A stretch of 64,000 bases of DNA from Paenibacillus harenae DSM 16969 (GCF_000422465.1 NZ_AULV01000018.1:62001-126000), one strand, 5' to 3'. Positions 10,001-16,477 are shown, counted from the stretch's first letter. Notes: generated by a model not told the origin, from the letters alone. Numbers and translations: made by a program.

Positions 10001-10944
10001 TCGTGATTGCTCCTAAACTATATGAATATGCGCGGTTCAACGACGATCCGGATTATCAAAAGCTGCCGGCCCGTGAACGCTACCGGAATATCATTATCAG
10101 TAAAAATGCGGATGGCACTTTCAACAAACAGTTCATGCCGCCAGAATACTTGGCATTCGGTTCATTTTTAACTGATGTTCTTAATGATGTAATCAATAAA
10201 GATCCGGAAGCATACAAAGGTACTTTGAGTAGTCTGGTTAACGCATTTACGCCTCCTGCAGTATCAGGGCTACTTCAAGGCCCGACGCAAGGAGGAGGAT
10301 TAAAACAAAGCATTACAGGAGGGTTCAACGCAACCGTTGCCGCTCCTTTCTTTGCAGTTGGTGCCAATCAAAGCTTTACCGGCGCTCCAATTGTACCGCA
10401 ACGCTTGACAGGACGTTCTCCAGGTCAGCAATTTGATGAGAGAACGAGCGATCCTGCTAAATGGCTAGGCGAAAAATTGAAGATATCACCTATACAGGTG
10501 GATTACCTCATCCGCGCTTATGGTGGAGACCCAGCACGTTTAATTCTCCCACTTATGTCCGATGTAGGTGGTGGGACGACGCGCAATACACTGCTTAAAA
10601 ACTTCATTGTTGATCCTGTATTTACGAACACTTTATCAGATGATTTTTATACAGCTAAAGAAAGTCTAATTAATGCGCGAACTGATAATGTAGACGTCGG
10701 CAAGAAGCTTCCTGACTGGTACAACGATGAGGTTTATAAATTAGCTACCTCGCGTGCCAAAGGATCTGCGTCAAAGCGGTTATCAGAACTTAACGATTCT
10801 AAGCGGAATATTACTGGTGATACTACAATATCTGCTGAGGAGAAGGCTCAAAAATTAAGGGATGTTCAAGCGCAAATAAACGAGATATACTTGGATGTAA
10901 ATTCCAAACTCCGAGAAGCCGGGGTTCCTATGCCAAGGAGGTAA
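7018..10944 (+). CDS. Giant virion protein, LPD38-like
   Basis: A 1308-residue protein with a basic low-complexity N-terminus (1-75), an Ala/Gly-rich segment with hydrophobic stretches (about 130-250) and a long helical centre. The region around residues 830-1050 includes RMAAFRRAMKGKERTPENVRNAINAARESTVNFSRRGDWSNN-type sequence, which matches what I know of the large polyvalent protein associated domain LPD38. Such proteins are packaged in the capsids of short-tailed phages and may be injected with the DNA or form an ejection conduit. No lysozyme, protease or polymerase motif was recognised. The gene has a GGAG ribosome site 11 bases after the preceding gene. Confidence 0.65.
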   Translation: MGIFDKRREQLGIKTAEPAKKTSSGGTGGGSAFDRRRTSIQKEKEERRQQSARQTEERVERSTPSPLPSVESQLRTATTAFTPQSVNRDLRPVFGPTAPSGRQLRLAENAQQPGRDIPVIGDVLKVFDAVEATTRPGAKVAEQLYTPGAGLTAITGATAATGSLISRAAPKLGLGTGLLPTVGREAIKEGVVSAPLAAGQSLASNPRGGLEEAGKQALIGAGLGAAGGAALSGLGRGAGMVAENAAERVIGNQLGAARSIQQAGDAVTTGRLKVGGPDTYVNRVMSEISPIVTERITPPLENPNELAKWLKPHLGDVSLNEIRKLPYEDMRQLANDIKGNMNMYDVARSVAKERGYNLDDILGGNTPNFKNEVERLRMGRVAGAIDAPQNTRMALSTNAPEAPAAASQPQNSWFSQLFGDKGIGITPFGSNKSNRIVTTEQQIVNNPLRNNVSGAIEGTKQAARSTYHNTVDYLSPLNKISRKTYDAAMDSARANNVANTIIRDKFVDLEGNVIGGSLDDIMKKTRGLGKNVDDYLVLRHAITRMERGERVYDDALKMTPDKAREAVQKLEARYPALKEIGQEWDTFNTNLLDSGVREGLISEAARNAMRQANPNYASMRRQFTVGEKLAQPKFGGGSGFSGQSAPIKEVSPTGSTRRIVTPLRSAIEQTYAWKSAELRNRSMQEIVKAIQADPDGMKGIVEIVKKPTTSYKNLDDALRDGGSEEFLELLDNDFKSLFKKNSAGDENIVRAMVKGQPVFVKVHDAEAVKALLGMGADQANIVMAGMRLFSDATKRGATGLLAPMFAVKSLTADSVQAAIQSPNGFKHLAVDLPHAMISSLADALKIPGLRNLAEDFRRSGGEYSALLRGDRKLNTTISDLRRDPFLSPQGIVKGAAKTIKAPFKVLEKAADLSENANRMAAFRRAMKGKERTPENVRNAINAARESTVNFSRRGDWSNNIEAFIPYSNAAVQGIRRVGQSFIKHPVKTTGGLLSLVIAPKLYEYARFNDDPDYQKLPARERYRNIIISKNADGTFNKQFMPPEYLAFGSFLTDVLNDVINKDPEAYKGTLSSLVNAFTPPAVSGLLQGPTQGGGLKQSITGGFNATVAAPFFAVGANQSFTGAPIVPQRLTGRSPGQQFDERTSDPAKWLGEKLKISPIQVDYLIRAYGGDPARLILPLMSDVGGGTTRNTLLKNFIVDPVFTNTLSDDFYTAKESLINARTDNVDVGKKLPDWYNDEVYKLATSRAKGSASKRLSELNDSKRNITGDTTISAEEKAQKLRDVQAQINEIYLDVNSKLREAGVPMPRR

Positions 10945-10948
10945 TATC

Positions 10949-11125
10949 TTGTACGACACCAAAAAGGATAAATGGATGGTTGCCGGTGGATGGGTACTGA
11001 TAATAGGATTTATTCTTGTTTGTCTATTCATCCTGCCGAAGATCGAGTCAGTCTATTATTATGTTGGTGATAAGGTACCCTTCTTGGGACGGGTATTCGC
11101 ATGGGCTGAAGAGGTTACAAGCTAA
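10949..11125 (+). CDS. Small single-span membrane phage protein
   Basis: A 58-residue protein starting at TTG behind a perfect AAGGAGGT, five bases after the giant virion gene. A basic N-terminus (MYDTKKDKWM) is followed by one membrane segment, VAGGWVLIIGFILVCLFIL (residues 11-29), and a short tail. It is the last gene of the structural operon and is followed by a terminator. It could be a minor holin-like or virion-associated membrane peptide; nothing in the sequence decides this. Confidence 0.55.
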   Translation: MYDTKKDKWMVAGGWVLIIGFILVCLFILPKIESVYYYVGDKVPFLGRVFAWAEEVTS

Positions 11126-11155
11126 TAATTATCATATTGCACGTCTAACCATAAG

Positions 11156-11186
11156 AAAAGACACCTTTAATTAGGTGTCTTTTTTC
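11156..11186. terminator. Bidirectional terminator, structural operon / moron pair
   Basis: The stem AAAAGACACCT/AGGTGTCTTTT has a six-base loop and T or A runs on both sides. It ends the rightward virion operon and the leftward gene pair that abuts it. Confidence 0.85.
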
Positions 11187-11750
11187 TTAACCAACTATTA
11201 TTTTGTATACGGCAACTGCTGCCGCAACTAAAGAGACACCAATTCCAATCCAAAACTTTTTGTTGGTTACAGCGTCGTTGCTTTTTATTTTCAAGAATTC
11301 TATATCCTTCTTCACTTCAACTAATTGAGTGTTAATAGTTGCGACGGGAGCTTGAATTTCCTTTTGGATATAATCCTTTGTAGGAACTTGATCAAACTTT
11401 TCCAGTATTTTATCCATCTTGGCTTCCATTTTAGCGAAGCCTTTTTCAACACGGTCATCAAGTCTGGCGAAATTTGATTTTAAATTACTGATATCAGTCT
11501 CTACGGTTCCAAGTCGGCCATGGATTTCCGTTAATTTTTGAGTAATATCGCTCATGGAATCATCCTCCCTACCGGCGGAAGTATACATCTCTACAGATAT
11601 CTGCTTAAGTGCTTCACGTATCTGTTCTTGTTCATTTGTGATCCCTTGTATCTGCATATTAGCATATTTAGCCCATCTAAGAATAGGGATCGTTTGCTGA
11701 GAAGCAACTTCTCGTAATGCTTCAATTGAATTTAGTGGTGACCTACTCAT
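11187..11750 (-). CDS. Tail-anchored coiled-coil protein, possible moron
   Basis: A 187-residue protein transcribed against the virion operon. A helical head is followed by a long coiled coil (about residues 65-155, regular heptads in LTEIHGRLGTVETDISNLKSNFARLDDRVEKGF) and one C-terminal membrane span, FWIGIGVSLVAAAVAVYKIIVG, at the extreme end. It is therefore tail-anchored, with its bulk in the cytoplasm. Four bases separate it from the upstream gene, so the pair is one operon. Opposite orientation and its own terminator mark it as a possible moron, expressed in the lysogen. Function unknown; surface exclusion or defence is conceivable. Confidence 0.55.
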   Translation of the reverse strand: MSRSPLNSIEALREVASQQTIPILRWAKYANMQIQGITNEQEQIREALKQISVEMYTSAGREDDSMSDITQKLTEIHGRLGTVETDISNLKSNFARLDDRVEKGFAKMEAKMDKILEKFDQVPTKDYIQKEIQAPVATINTQLVEVKKDIEFLKIKSNDAVTNKKFWIGIGVSLVAAAVAVYKIIVG

Positions 11751-11754
11751 TTAA

Positions 11755-12057
11755 TCACCTACCGTTATTTTCAGTCTTATAATCATTATACAACTTTTGA
11801 AGAGATTCTATGATAAATGGTAACTGATCGGGTTGAATGCTAATAGTAGCATGGACATGATTGATTAAGCTAGATTCTCCTTCCATTCTTGTAAAGGAAT
11901 TGTCATCATTGAATAAAAATTTCTTTGCGTTAGGGATGACTTCTTCAACAAGATCAACTACTGCCATTTCTCTATGTATTCTCGTCATAACGTGTGAAAC
12001 TAAAAAGCGTCTATATTCTTTATCTTCTTCAAATGTAATTACAAATTTACTTTCCAT
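11755..12057 (-). CDS. Small cytoplasmic protein, first gene of possible moron pair
   Basis: A 100-residue protein, taking the ATG behind GAGGAGAG. It has no signal peptide or membrane segment. An alternating beta/alpha pattern (KFVITFEEDKEYRRFLVSHV at the start, HATISIQPDQLPFIIESLQKLY near the end) suggests a compact two-layer fold. It is the promoter-proximal gene of the leftward pair and likely acts with the tail-anchored protein downstream. I do not recognise a family. Confidence 0.5.
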   Translation of the reverse strand: MESKFVITFEEDKEYRRFLVSHVMTRIHREMAVVDLVEEVIPNAKKFLFNDDNSFTRMEGESSLINHVHATISIQPDQLPFIIESLQKLYNDYKTENNGR

Positions 12058-12159
12058 GTATACTCTCCTCAATTGGAAGTTTTCGTCATAAGTTTACTAC
12101 AATTGCTACATTTTGCCTATAGAGGAGTGAAAATATGATTAGGGAGAGAGATCCAACTA

Positions 12160-12495
12160 ATGAAAATACGATTCACCGATCATGCCAAATTGAGATGTGC
12201 CCAACGCAATATATCCGAAAAGTGGCTAGAAGCTAGATTGCAAACTGTCCCTTTCACACCTTCACCAAGAAATCATGAAATGCTGCTCGATAAAACGAAT
12301 GTTTTCGTCGTGTTCCATGATGGATCTACAATTCGCAACGTAATAACAGTGTACTTATCGATAGAGTTGAAAATTGAACCTAAGCAAGACGTCAGCGGAC
12401 ACTTGAAAGACTCAAGAGTGCGGGACATGCTCCATAAAGCGGTGGGAAAGAGTAAGAGGCGCGGGCGAGGTAAGGGGGGAAGGAAGTGGAGGTAA
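12160..12495 (+). CDS. DUF4258-like small protein
   Basis: A 111-residue basic protein. The opening IRFTDHAKLRCAQRNIS is the F-T-x-H-A-x-x-R-x-x-x-R-x-I pattern of DUF4258/BrnT-like folds. It is followed by a strand-rich core (KTNVFVVFHDGSTIRNVITVYL) and a very basic C-terminal tail (KSKRRGRGKGGRKWR). Related small proteins occur as toxin-like or nucleic-acid-binding domains, but no antitoxin partner is adjacent, so I do not call a toxin. It is the first rightward gene ahead of the lysis cassette. Confidence 0.5.
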   Translation: MKIRFTDHAKLRCAQRNISEKWLEARLQTVPFTPSPRNHEMLLDKTNVFVVFHDGSTIRNVITVYLSIELKIEPKQDVSGHLKDSRVRDMLHKAVGKSKRRGRGKGGRKWR

Positions 12496-12497
12496 CT

Positions 12498-12809
12498 ATG
12501 GATCCACCTATTGAATTCCATGAAGATGAATACTTATATTCACCACTGAGCGACGAGTCATTGAGACTTATCGCTCTTTTTGTTGATCGTGAAACGTATG
12601 ACAAACTTTTATATAGAGGTAATGCCTATGCAAGATTGGATAACGTGGTCCATAACCATGATCGAAAACCTATGGAAACATGGAGCAACGACAACAGCCA
12701 TCGTAATGGGTATACTGGCGTTCCTGAAAATGAAGTCTGTTCAAAAGTCTTTGCTGCGGCTACTACCGTTCTATCACGAGAAGAAAAGCCGGCTGGAGCA
12801 GAAAGTTGA
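12498..12809 (+). CDS. Hypothetical protein overlapping the holin gene
   Basis: A 103-residue frame starting at ATG behind AGTGGAGGT. Its first 50 residues look like ordinary protein (acidic, with RLIALFVDRETYDKLLYRGNAYARLDN). From about residue 44 onward it shares DNA with the membrane gene in another frame for roughly 180 bases, and composition there becomes erratic. Either a true overlapping gene or a short gene whose original stop has been lost. Function unknown. Confidence 0.35.
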   Translation: MDPPIEFHEDEYLYSPLSDESLRLIALFVDRETYDKLLYRGNAYARLDNVVHNHDRKPMETWSNDNSHRNGYTGVPENEVCSKVFAAATTVLSREEKPAGAES

Positions 12810-13194
12810 CCTCTTATTAGAAAGGGAGGGCATTACATGGAATGGTCCCGAAGAAATCAGGAAGGTTACAGTGACGAACTCAAAGAAGCAATTAAAATCG
12901 TATTGGGGAGTGATGAAAATGAAAGAATATCTAAAAAAGTTAGGGTCGAGAAAATTCCAAGCTCTAATAGGCTCGTTGGCAGTAAATGGACTTAGCTTCT
13001 ATTTATTCGTAACAGGGGTTGTGGACATCGATCCCGAAGTTAACAAGTGGATGCCTGTTATAAATATCGCAGCCGGCTCGATTTCCAATCTGATTTATAT
13101 TTGGGTTGAGGGCGGTGTAGATAAATCGAAGGTTGAAACTGGAAAGGGGCCGGCAAATGACACAATGGATTTTACCCAAGATACTGCCCAATAA
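12628..13194 (+). CDS. Holin-like membrane protein with possible internal start
   Basis: A 188-residue protein in the lysis cassette. From the ATG behind AGAGGT it reads MQDWITWSITMIENLWKHG, then a membrane segment (ATTTAIVMGILAFLKM) and a basic amphipathic coil. A second hydrophobic half follows: FQALIGSLAVNGLSFYLFVTGVV and WMPVINIAAGSISNLIYIWV. Before that half, GGGGAGTGATGAAAATG offers a strong in-frame internal start near base 12919, which would yield a shorter two-span product. Holins with two starts giving effector and inhibitor are known; here it is inference. It overlaps the start of the amidase gene by 38 bases. Confidence 0.6.
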   Translation: MQDWITWSITMIENLWKHGATTTAIVMGILAFLKMKSVQKSLLRLLPFYHEKKSRLEQKVDLLLEREGITWNGPEEIRKVTVTNSKKQLKSYWGVMKMKEYLKKLGSRKFQALIGSLAVNGLSFYLFVTGVVDIDPEVNKWMPVINIAAGSISNLIYIWVEGGVDKSKVETGKGPANDTMDFTQDTAQ

Positions 13195-13897
13195 CCTTGC
13201 AGCCGTCCCAGTTATCGACTTACGCGGAAAGTTACCTGTTAACCCAAATGGCGGATGGACGGTCATAAACCCTCCTAGAAACGTCGAAGCGCTGACAGAC
13301 ATAGTTATGCACCATGATGCATTGTCTAAGTCCTCTACAGCTAAATACACGGACGAACAACTTATTCAGAATATCTCCACAACGCACATTAATTCGAAGA
13401 AAAACCGCTCCAAAGGAGACGGAGGCTTCCCCTATCATCTGTTCATAAGGAATGGCAAGTTGTACATTTGCAACGACCTAACGGACTTTACGTATGGCGT
13501 TGCTTCTAATAATGGCTACACCGTCCATATATCCGTATCAGGGAACTACGCCGGCAATGATGTGCTGAACGATGCTGATCGTGCCGCCCTGTACATGGCC
13601 TACTATATCGCTAAATCCAGTATGCCGGCTTTTAAGGAGCTGAGATCTCACGGAGAAATGACGCCAACCGCTTGCCCTGGTTACAGTATGGATAAGGTGC
13701 GATCGGATATTTCTGAGATTGAATTAAGCATGGAGCTGAATGATAACTTGCAAGGCCAGTTATTGAATGCCGCGGCACTCGAAACGAGGGTCAAGGATTT
13801 GTATAAAAAGGCATCGAATCCGGGTAAAAATCAATTCGAAGCAATTAGGAAGCTATCGAGGGTAGCGGATATCATGCGTGCAGAGGGATTGCTTTAA
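13157..13897 (+). CDS. Endolysin, N-acetylmuramoyl-L-alanine amidase
   Basis: A 246-residue lysis enzyme of the amidase_2/PGRP type, which cuts the bond between muramic acid and the stem peptide. Seen: the N-terminal zinc-ligand region IVMHHDALSK, the substrate-groove segment GDGGFPYHLFIRNGKLYICND, the ISVSGNYAGND loop and the second zinc site RSHGEMTPTACPG. A 70-residue C-terminal helical region lacks a recognised LysM or SH3 motif. The ATG behind AAGGGG was chosen over an upstream in-frame start inside the holin-like gene. There is no signal peptide, so export needs the holin. Confidence 0.88.
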   Translation: MTQWILPKILPNNLAAVPVIDLRGKLPVNPNGGWTVINPPRNVEALTDIVMHHDALSKSSTAKYTDEQLIQNISTTHINSKKNRSKGDGGFPYHLFIRNGKLYICNDLTDFTYGVASNNGYTVHISVSGNYAGNDVLNDADRAALYMAYYIAKSSMPAFKELRSHGEMTPTACPGYSMDKVRSDISEIELSMELNDNLQGQLLNAAALETRVKDLYKKASNPGKNQFEAIRKLSRVADIMRAEGLL

Positions 13898-13915
13898 GCA
13901 GTCCTTAAATAACTA

Positions 13916-13951
13916 ATCCCGCCGACCGTTGTGGTTAGCGGGATTTTTTTG
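13916..13951. terminator. Terminator between lysis cassette and repressor
   Basis: The arms ATCCCGC/GCGGGAT enclose a smaller CGACC/GGTTA-type pairing and are followed by seven T rightward. It ends the lysis transcript and sits next to the stop of the leftward repressor gene. Confidence 0.75.
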
Positions 13952-13952
13952 T

Positions 13953-14162
13953 TTAATAATTGCTCTTACCAGCTATCAAATAATCGAGCGTGACCTCAAA
14001 ATATTCAGCTATCTGCATCAACGTTTCAAAATTCGGTTCCCGTTTATCAGTCTCATACATTCCTAAAGCGCTCTTAGATATATTCAACAGTTTAGCTAAT
14101 TCTAATTGAGTTAATCCTTTTTTCTTCCGTAAACTCGCTATTCGGCTCCCGAATGTTGTCAT
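13953..14162 (-). CDS. Phage repressor, XRE family (CI-like)
   Basis: A 69-residue single-domain helix-turn-helix protein: FGSRIASLRKKKGLTQLELAKLLNISKSALGMYETDKREPNFETLMQIAEYF covers nearly the whole chain, with the recognition helix at SKSALGMYE. The fold is complete but there is no separate dimerisation or peptidase domain, so induction by RecA-type autocleavage is not expected. It is transcribed divergently from the Cro-like gene across a region carrying four 15-bp inverted repeats. By position it maintains lysogeny. Confidence 0.8.
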   Translation of the reverse strand: MTTFGSRIASLRKKKGLTQLELAKLLNISKSALGMYETDKREPNFETLMQIAEYFEVTLDYLIAGKSNY

Positions 14163-14188
14163 ATTTTATCACCTTATATATTAATTAC

Positions 14189-14297
14189 TTCACAAAACGT
14201 GATAATCCTATATTAACCACGATAAGTGGTTTTCATGCTTGACAGATCACGATACGTGATTTATAGTTCATCATTAAGGACGATCACAAAATGTGAT
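14189..14297. promoter_or_regulatory. Lysogeny switch region: four operator copies
   Basis: Four 15-bp inverted repeats with a five-base centre: TTCACAAAACGTGAT (14189-14203), ACCACGATAAGTGGT (14216-14230), ATCACGATACGTGAT (14246-14260) and ATCACAAAATGTGAT (14283-14297). The arms fit RTCAC-N5-GTGAT. They lie between the divergent repressor and Cro-like genes and are the probable binding sites of both proteins. Confidence 0.85.
14239..14267 (+). promoter_or_regulatory. Rightward early promoter with operator in spacer
   Basis: TTGACA and TATAGT are separated by exactly 17 bases, close to a perfect sigma-A promoter. The third operator fills the spacer, so repressor binding would block RNA polymerase directly. 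Confidence 0.85.
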
Positions 14298-14318
14298 CAG
14301 AGGGGAGGAAATGAAAGT

Positions 14319-14522
14319 ATGAAAAATCATTTAATAGTTAAATTGCGCGGTAATCGGTCACAAAGACAGATAGCTGAAGAATTAGGGGTTCCGGTTAGTA
14401 CGTATGCGATGGTCGAATTAGGATATAGATTCCCAAGAAGGGAGTTACAGGCAAAGTTGGCCGCTTTTTTCAAGGTTACTGTGGATGAACTTTTTTTTGA
14501 CCAAAAAGATCACGTTTCGTGA
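14319..14522 (+). CDS. Cro-like / XRE regulator
   Basis: A 67-residue helix-turn-helix protein: LRGNRSQRQIAEELGVPVSTYAMVELGYRFPRRELQAKLAAFFKVTVDELFF. The ATG behind AGGGGAGGA was chosen over an upstream in-frame start that would run through the promoter. It faces the repressor gene and is transcribed from the strong early promoter, as Cro proteins are. Its last codons carry a fifth operator copy, and its stop lies 36 bases before the glycosyltransferase start. Confidence 0.75.
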   Translation: MKNHLIVKLRGNRSQRQIAEELGVPVSTYAMVELGYRFPRRELQAKLAAFFKVTVDELFFDQKDHVS

Positions 14523-14523
14523 A
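14509..14523. promoter_or_regulatory. Fifth operator copy, before glycosyltransferase gene
   Basis: ATCACGTTTCGTGAA matches the four switch operators in arm sequence and centre length. It overlaps the end of the Cro-like gene and lies 35 bases before the glycosyltransferase start, so that gene may be under repressor control. Confidence 0.65.
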
Positions 14524-14557
14524 AAAAACAAAAACAAAAAATGGAGTGTGGGACTTA

Positions 14558-15778
14558 ATGCTATTATTCGATATCCTTCAATACGGTCTATTGTTTTGGT
14601 TTGCTTACTGGTTTATAATCTCTTTGTTTGGATTCGGTAAGGCGCGTAAGCTGCGTAATAAGCTGCCCGAAAAAAAGTTTGTGATCTTGATTCCTGCACA
14701 CAATGAAGAGGCGGTAATCGGAGACTTGGTAGCTAACTTGAATCAAATGGAGTACCCGAAGGAGTTATATGACGTTTGCGTGATCGCTGATAACAGCAAT
14801 GACAGGACGGCGGAGATTTGTAGGGCGCTAGGGGCTATTGTACTAGAACATACGAGTCTCCCGGGGGAAGAAAAAGGCAAGCCATACGCTATAAAATACG
14901 CACTTGAACAACTGGATATGGAACAGTATGATGCTGTCGTGGTGTTTGACGCTGACAATCTAGTGTCCCTGAACTACCTTCAATTAATGAACAATCATCT
15001 TTGTGCCGGCGAAAAGCTGATCCAGTGTTACCTTGACAGCAAGAATCCAAACGATAACGCCATTAGCTTGGGGTACGCCACTTCCTATTATTTTATGAAT
15101 AGATCGTGGCAATTGGCTAAATACCGGCTCGGGCTAGGCAATGCTGTCGGTGGTACGGGATTTTGCGTGGAACGTGGTTTGCTTGGAAGAGTAGGATGGA
15201 CGGCGCGGAGCCTTACAGAAGATTTAGAATTTACGATGCAATGCTTATTAATTGGTGAGAGAGCTACTTGGTGTCATCATGCTCGTGTCTACGATGAAAA
15301 GCCGACTGGCTTTAAAGCATCCTGCATTCAGCGCCTACGCTGGGCTAGAGGTCATTGGGACGTGTTTTTCAAATACTCGTTAGCACTATTAAAACGGTCA
15401 GTGTTACGCGGGGATATTAGAGCGTTTGACGGCTTCCTATACCTGCTGAATCCAGGCAAGATCGTGATCGGAACAGCGGCATCCATTACCTTCTACATAG
15501 CCTATTTTACGGATGCTTCATTCGTTCGGCCTGTTCTTCCATTGTGGGTATGGTTAATCTTCGTCTCGTTCAATTTGATCTACATCGCGACAACATTAAG
15601 AGATTCGGCACAAAAAATTAATGCAGTCAAAGCATTCATAAGCGTATTTTTTGTAAATTATACTTATGTCCCTTTATTCGTCTGGTCGCTGTTTACATCC
15701 GGTAAGCGTGTATGGGTTCGAACAGAACATACCAAGAGCGCCACTCTGGAGAGCATGACGCAGAAGGTGGGGGCGTAG
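14558..15778 (+). CDS. Membrane glycosyltransferase family 2, possible lysogenic conversion
   Basis: A 406-residue processive-type GT2 enzyme. Residues 1-25 form a membrane segment. The catalytic domain contains FVILIPAHNEEAVIGDL, VVFDADN (the DxD metal site), SLTEDLEFTMQ (catalytic Asp) and IQRLRWARGHW, the Q-x-x-R-W motif of chitin/cellulose/hyaluronan synthase-like enzymes. Three or more C-terminal spans follow (KIVIGTAASITFYIAYF, LPLWVWLIFVSFNLIYI, VFFVNYTYVPLFVWSLF). Such an enzyme would add sugar to a cell-surface polymer, which in a prophage often changes the receptor and excludes related phages. The start at ATG behind GGAGTG is preferred to a GTG overlapping the Cro-like stop. Confidence 0.8.
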   Translation: MLLFDILQYGLLFWFAYWFIISLFGFGKARKLRNKLPEKKFVILIPAHNEEAVIGDLVANLNQMEYPKELYDVCVIADNSNDRTAEICRALGAIVLEHTSLPGEEKGKPYAIKYALEQLDMEQYDAVVVFDADNLVSLNYLQLMNNHLCAGEKLIQCYLDSKNPNDNAISLGYATSYYFMNRSWQLAKYRLGLGNAVGGTGFCVERGLLGRVGWTARSLTEDLEFTMQCLLIGERATWCHHARVYDEKPTGFKASCIQRLRWARGHWDVFFKYSLALLKRSVLRGDIRAFDGFLYLLNPGKIVIGTAASITFYIAYFTDASFVRPVLPLWVWLIFVSFNLIYIATTLRDSAQKINAVKAFISVFFVNYTYVPLFVWSLFTSGKRVWVRTEHTKSATLESMTQKVGA

Positions 15779-15781
15779 GAC

Positions 15782-15958
15782 ATGTACGCGATCAGCTGGA
15801 CAGATAGTGAGCAGCAGCTCCAGGAGCGTCAGCCTTATGAATTGGCCCGTAGCCGCGCAGACCAACTATGGGAATCCGGCGTTCAGGATATTGAAGTCGT
15901 ATATATAGGGACCGGCGCTGTCGTTTATAAGTTCAAAGACGGTGAGTGGCTAAAGTGA
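15782..15958 (+). CDS. Small hypothetical phage protein
   Basis: A 58-residue protein starting three bases after the glycosyltransferase stop: MYAISWTDSEQQLQERQ with a C-terminal strand pair (IEVVYIGTGAVVYKFKDGEWLK). It probably forms a small helix-plus-sheet fold. First of three tiny genes closing the early operon. No family recognised. Confidence 0.5.
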   Translation: MYAISWTDSEQQLQERQPYELARSRADQLWESGVQDIEVVYIGTGAVVYKFKDGEWLK

Positions 15959-15980
15959 ATTCAGAAGAGGTGGAAGGTAA

Positions 15981-16142
15981 ATGAAGCTCATTAGTAGAGA
16001 AGACGGAACGTCATATGATTACAAAGTTTCAGCGAAGGTCGAATCGTTCATTGATAAAGGATATACAGATATTACGATTAAGAAACGCGAAGACGGATGG
16101 ACAATAACAGCCTTTAAAGAAGTTGAAGATGACGAGGACTAA
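15981..16142 (+). CDS. Small hypothetical phage protein
   Basis: A 53-residue protein with an AGGTGGAAGG ribosome site: MKLISREDGTSYDYKVSAK, then strands TDITIKKREDGWTITAFKE and an acidic tail (EVEDDED). The stop overlaps the next start (TAATG), indicating coupled translation. The strand-rich second half resembles that of the preceding small protein. Function unknown. Confidence 0.5.
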   Translation: MKLISREDGTSYDYKVSAKVESFIDKGYTDITIKKREDGWTITAFKEVEDDED

Positions 16143-16357
16143 TGCGTAAGAAGCCACTCCCACAATTCAAGTCACACGACGAAGCCATAGCCTACTACAG
16201 CAAGTACGGCACGTTCGACAAGCCACACGGACGGATCGGCCAAAACTACGAATGCGTACTCTACACTTATAAAGTAAAAGATGGCCGGGTGCTGAGATTG
16301 AAGATTTACGACGATGGACGTGTAGAGGAATTAGTCATACCTAAACGATATCCCTGA
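16142..16357 (+). CDS. Small hypothetical phage protein
   Basis: A 71-residue basic protein with three strands (YECVLYTYKVKDGRVLRLKIYDDGRVEELVI) after a helical start containing SHDEAIAYYSKYG. It is the last prophage gene, about 95 bases from the attachment core. Size, position and basic charge would suit a small accessory protein, but no HTH motif or known family is seen. Confidence 0.5.
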   Translation: MRKKPLPQFKSHDEAIAYYSKYGTFDKPHGRIGQNYECVLYTYKVKDGRVLRLKIYDDGRVEELVIPKRYP

Positions 16358-16451
16358 CCTTATGAACAGGTTGGGGATTATGTATATCATTTTAAGTATT
16401 GGGTATACTAAAACTATAACGCTAATTTTCTGTATTTCGAGAGAGACGAAG

Positions 16452-16467
16452 CCCCTCGCCTCCACCA
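16452..16467 (+). repeat. attR core: tmRNA (ssrA) 3' end remnant
   Basis: CCCCTCGCCTCCACCA is the end of a Gram-positive tmRNA acceptor arm, including the CCA end, with no tmRNA body upstream. Phages that integrate in ssrA leave this pattern: the gene is rebuilt at the far end of the prophage and the displaced 3' end stays here, still followed by its terminator. Confidence 0.7.
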
Positions 16468-16477
16468 ATATGTAGAA

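Larger units (their letters stand above)
1..16467. mobile_element. Prophage, right portion, integrated at ssrA 3' end
   Basis: A continuous block of phage-type genes runs from the window edge to a short copy of the tmRNA 3' end. It contains virion genes, a lysis cassette, a divergent repressor/Cro-like pair with shared operators, and small genes of unknown role. The capsid type, the propeller-like tail protein, the very large virion protein and the absence of any tape-measure or tail-sheath gene suggest a short-tailed virus. Terminase, portal and integrase must lie to the left if the element is complete. Most visible genes are intact, but completeness cannot be judged from this portion. Confidence 0.85.

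Noticed and set aside
12160-12495. Toxin of a toxin-antitoxin pair
   Set aside because: The DUF4258/BrnT-like fold allows it, but no antitoxin gene is adjacent in the same orientation and the catalytic pattern is not clear.
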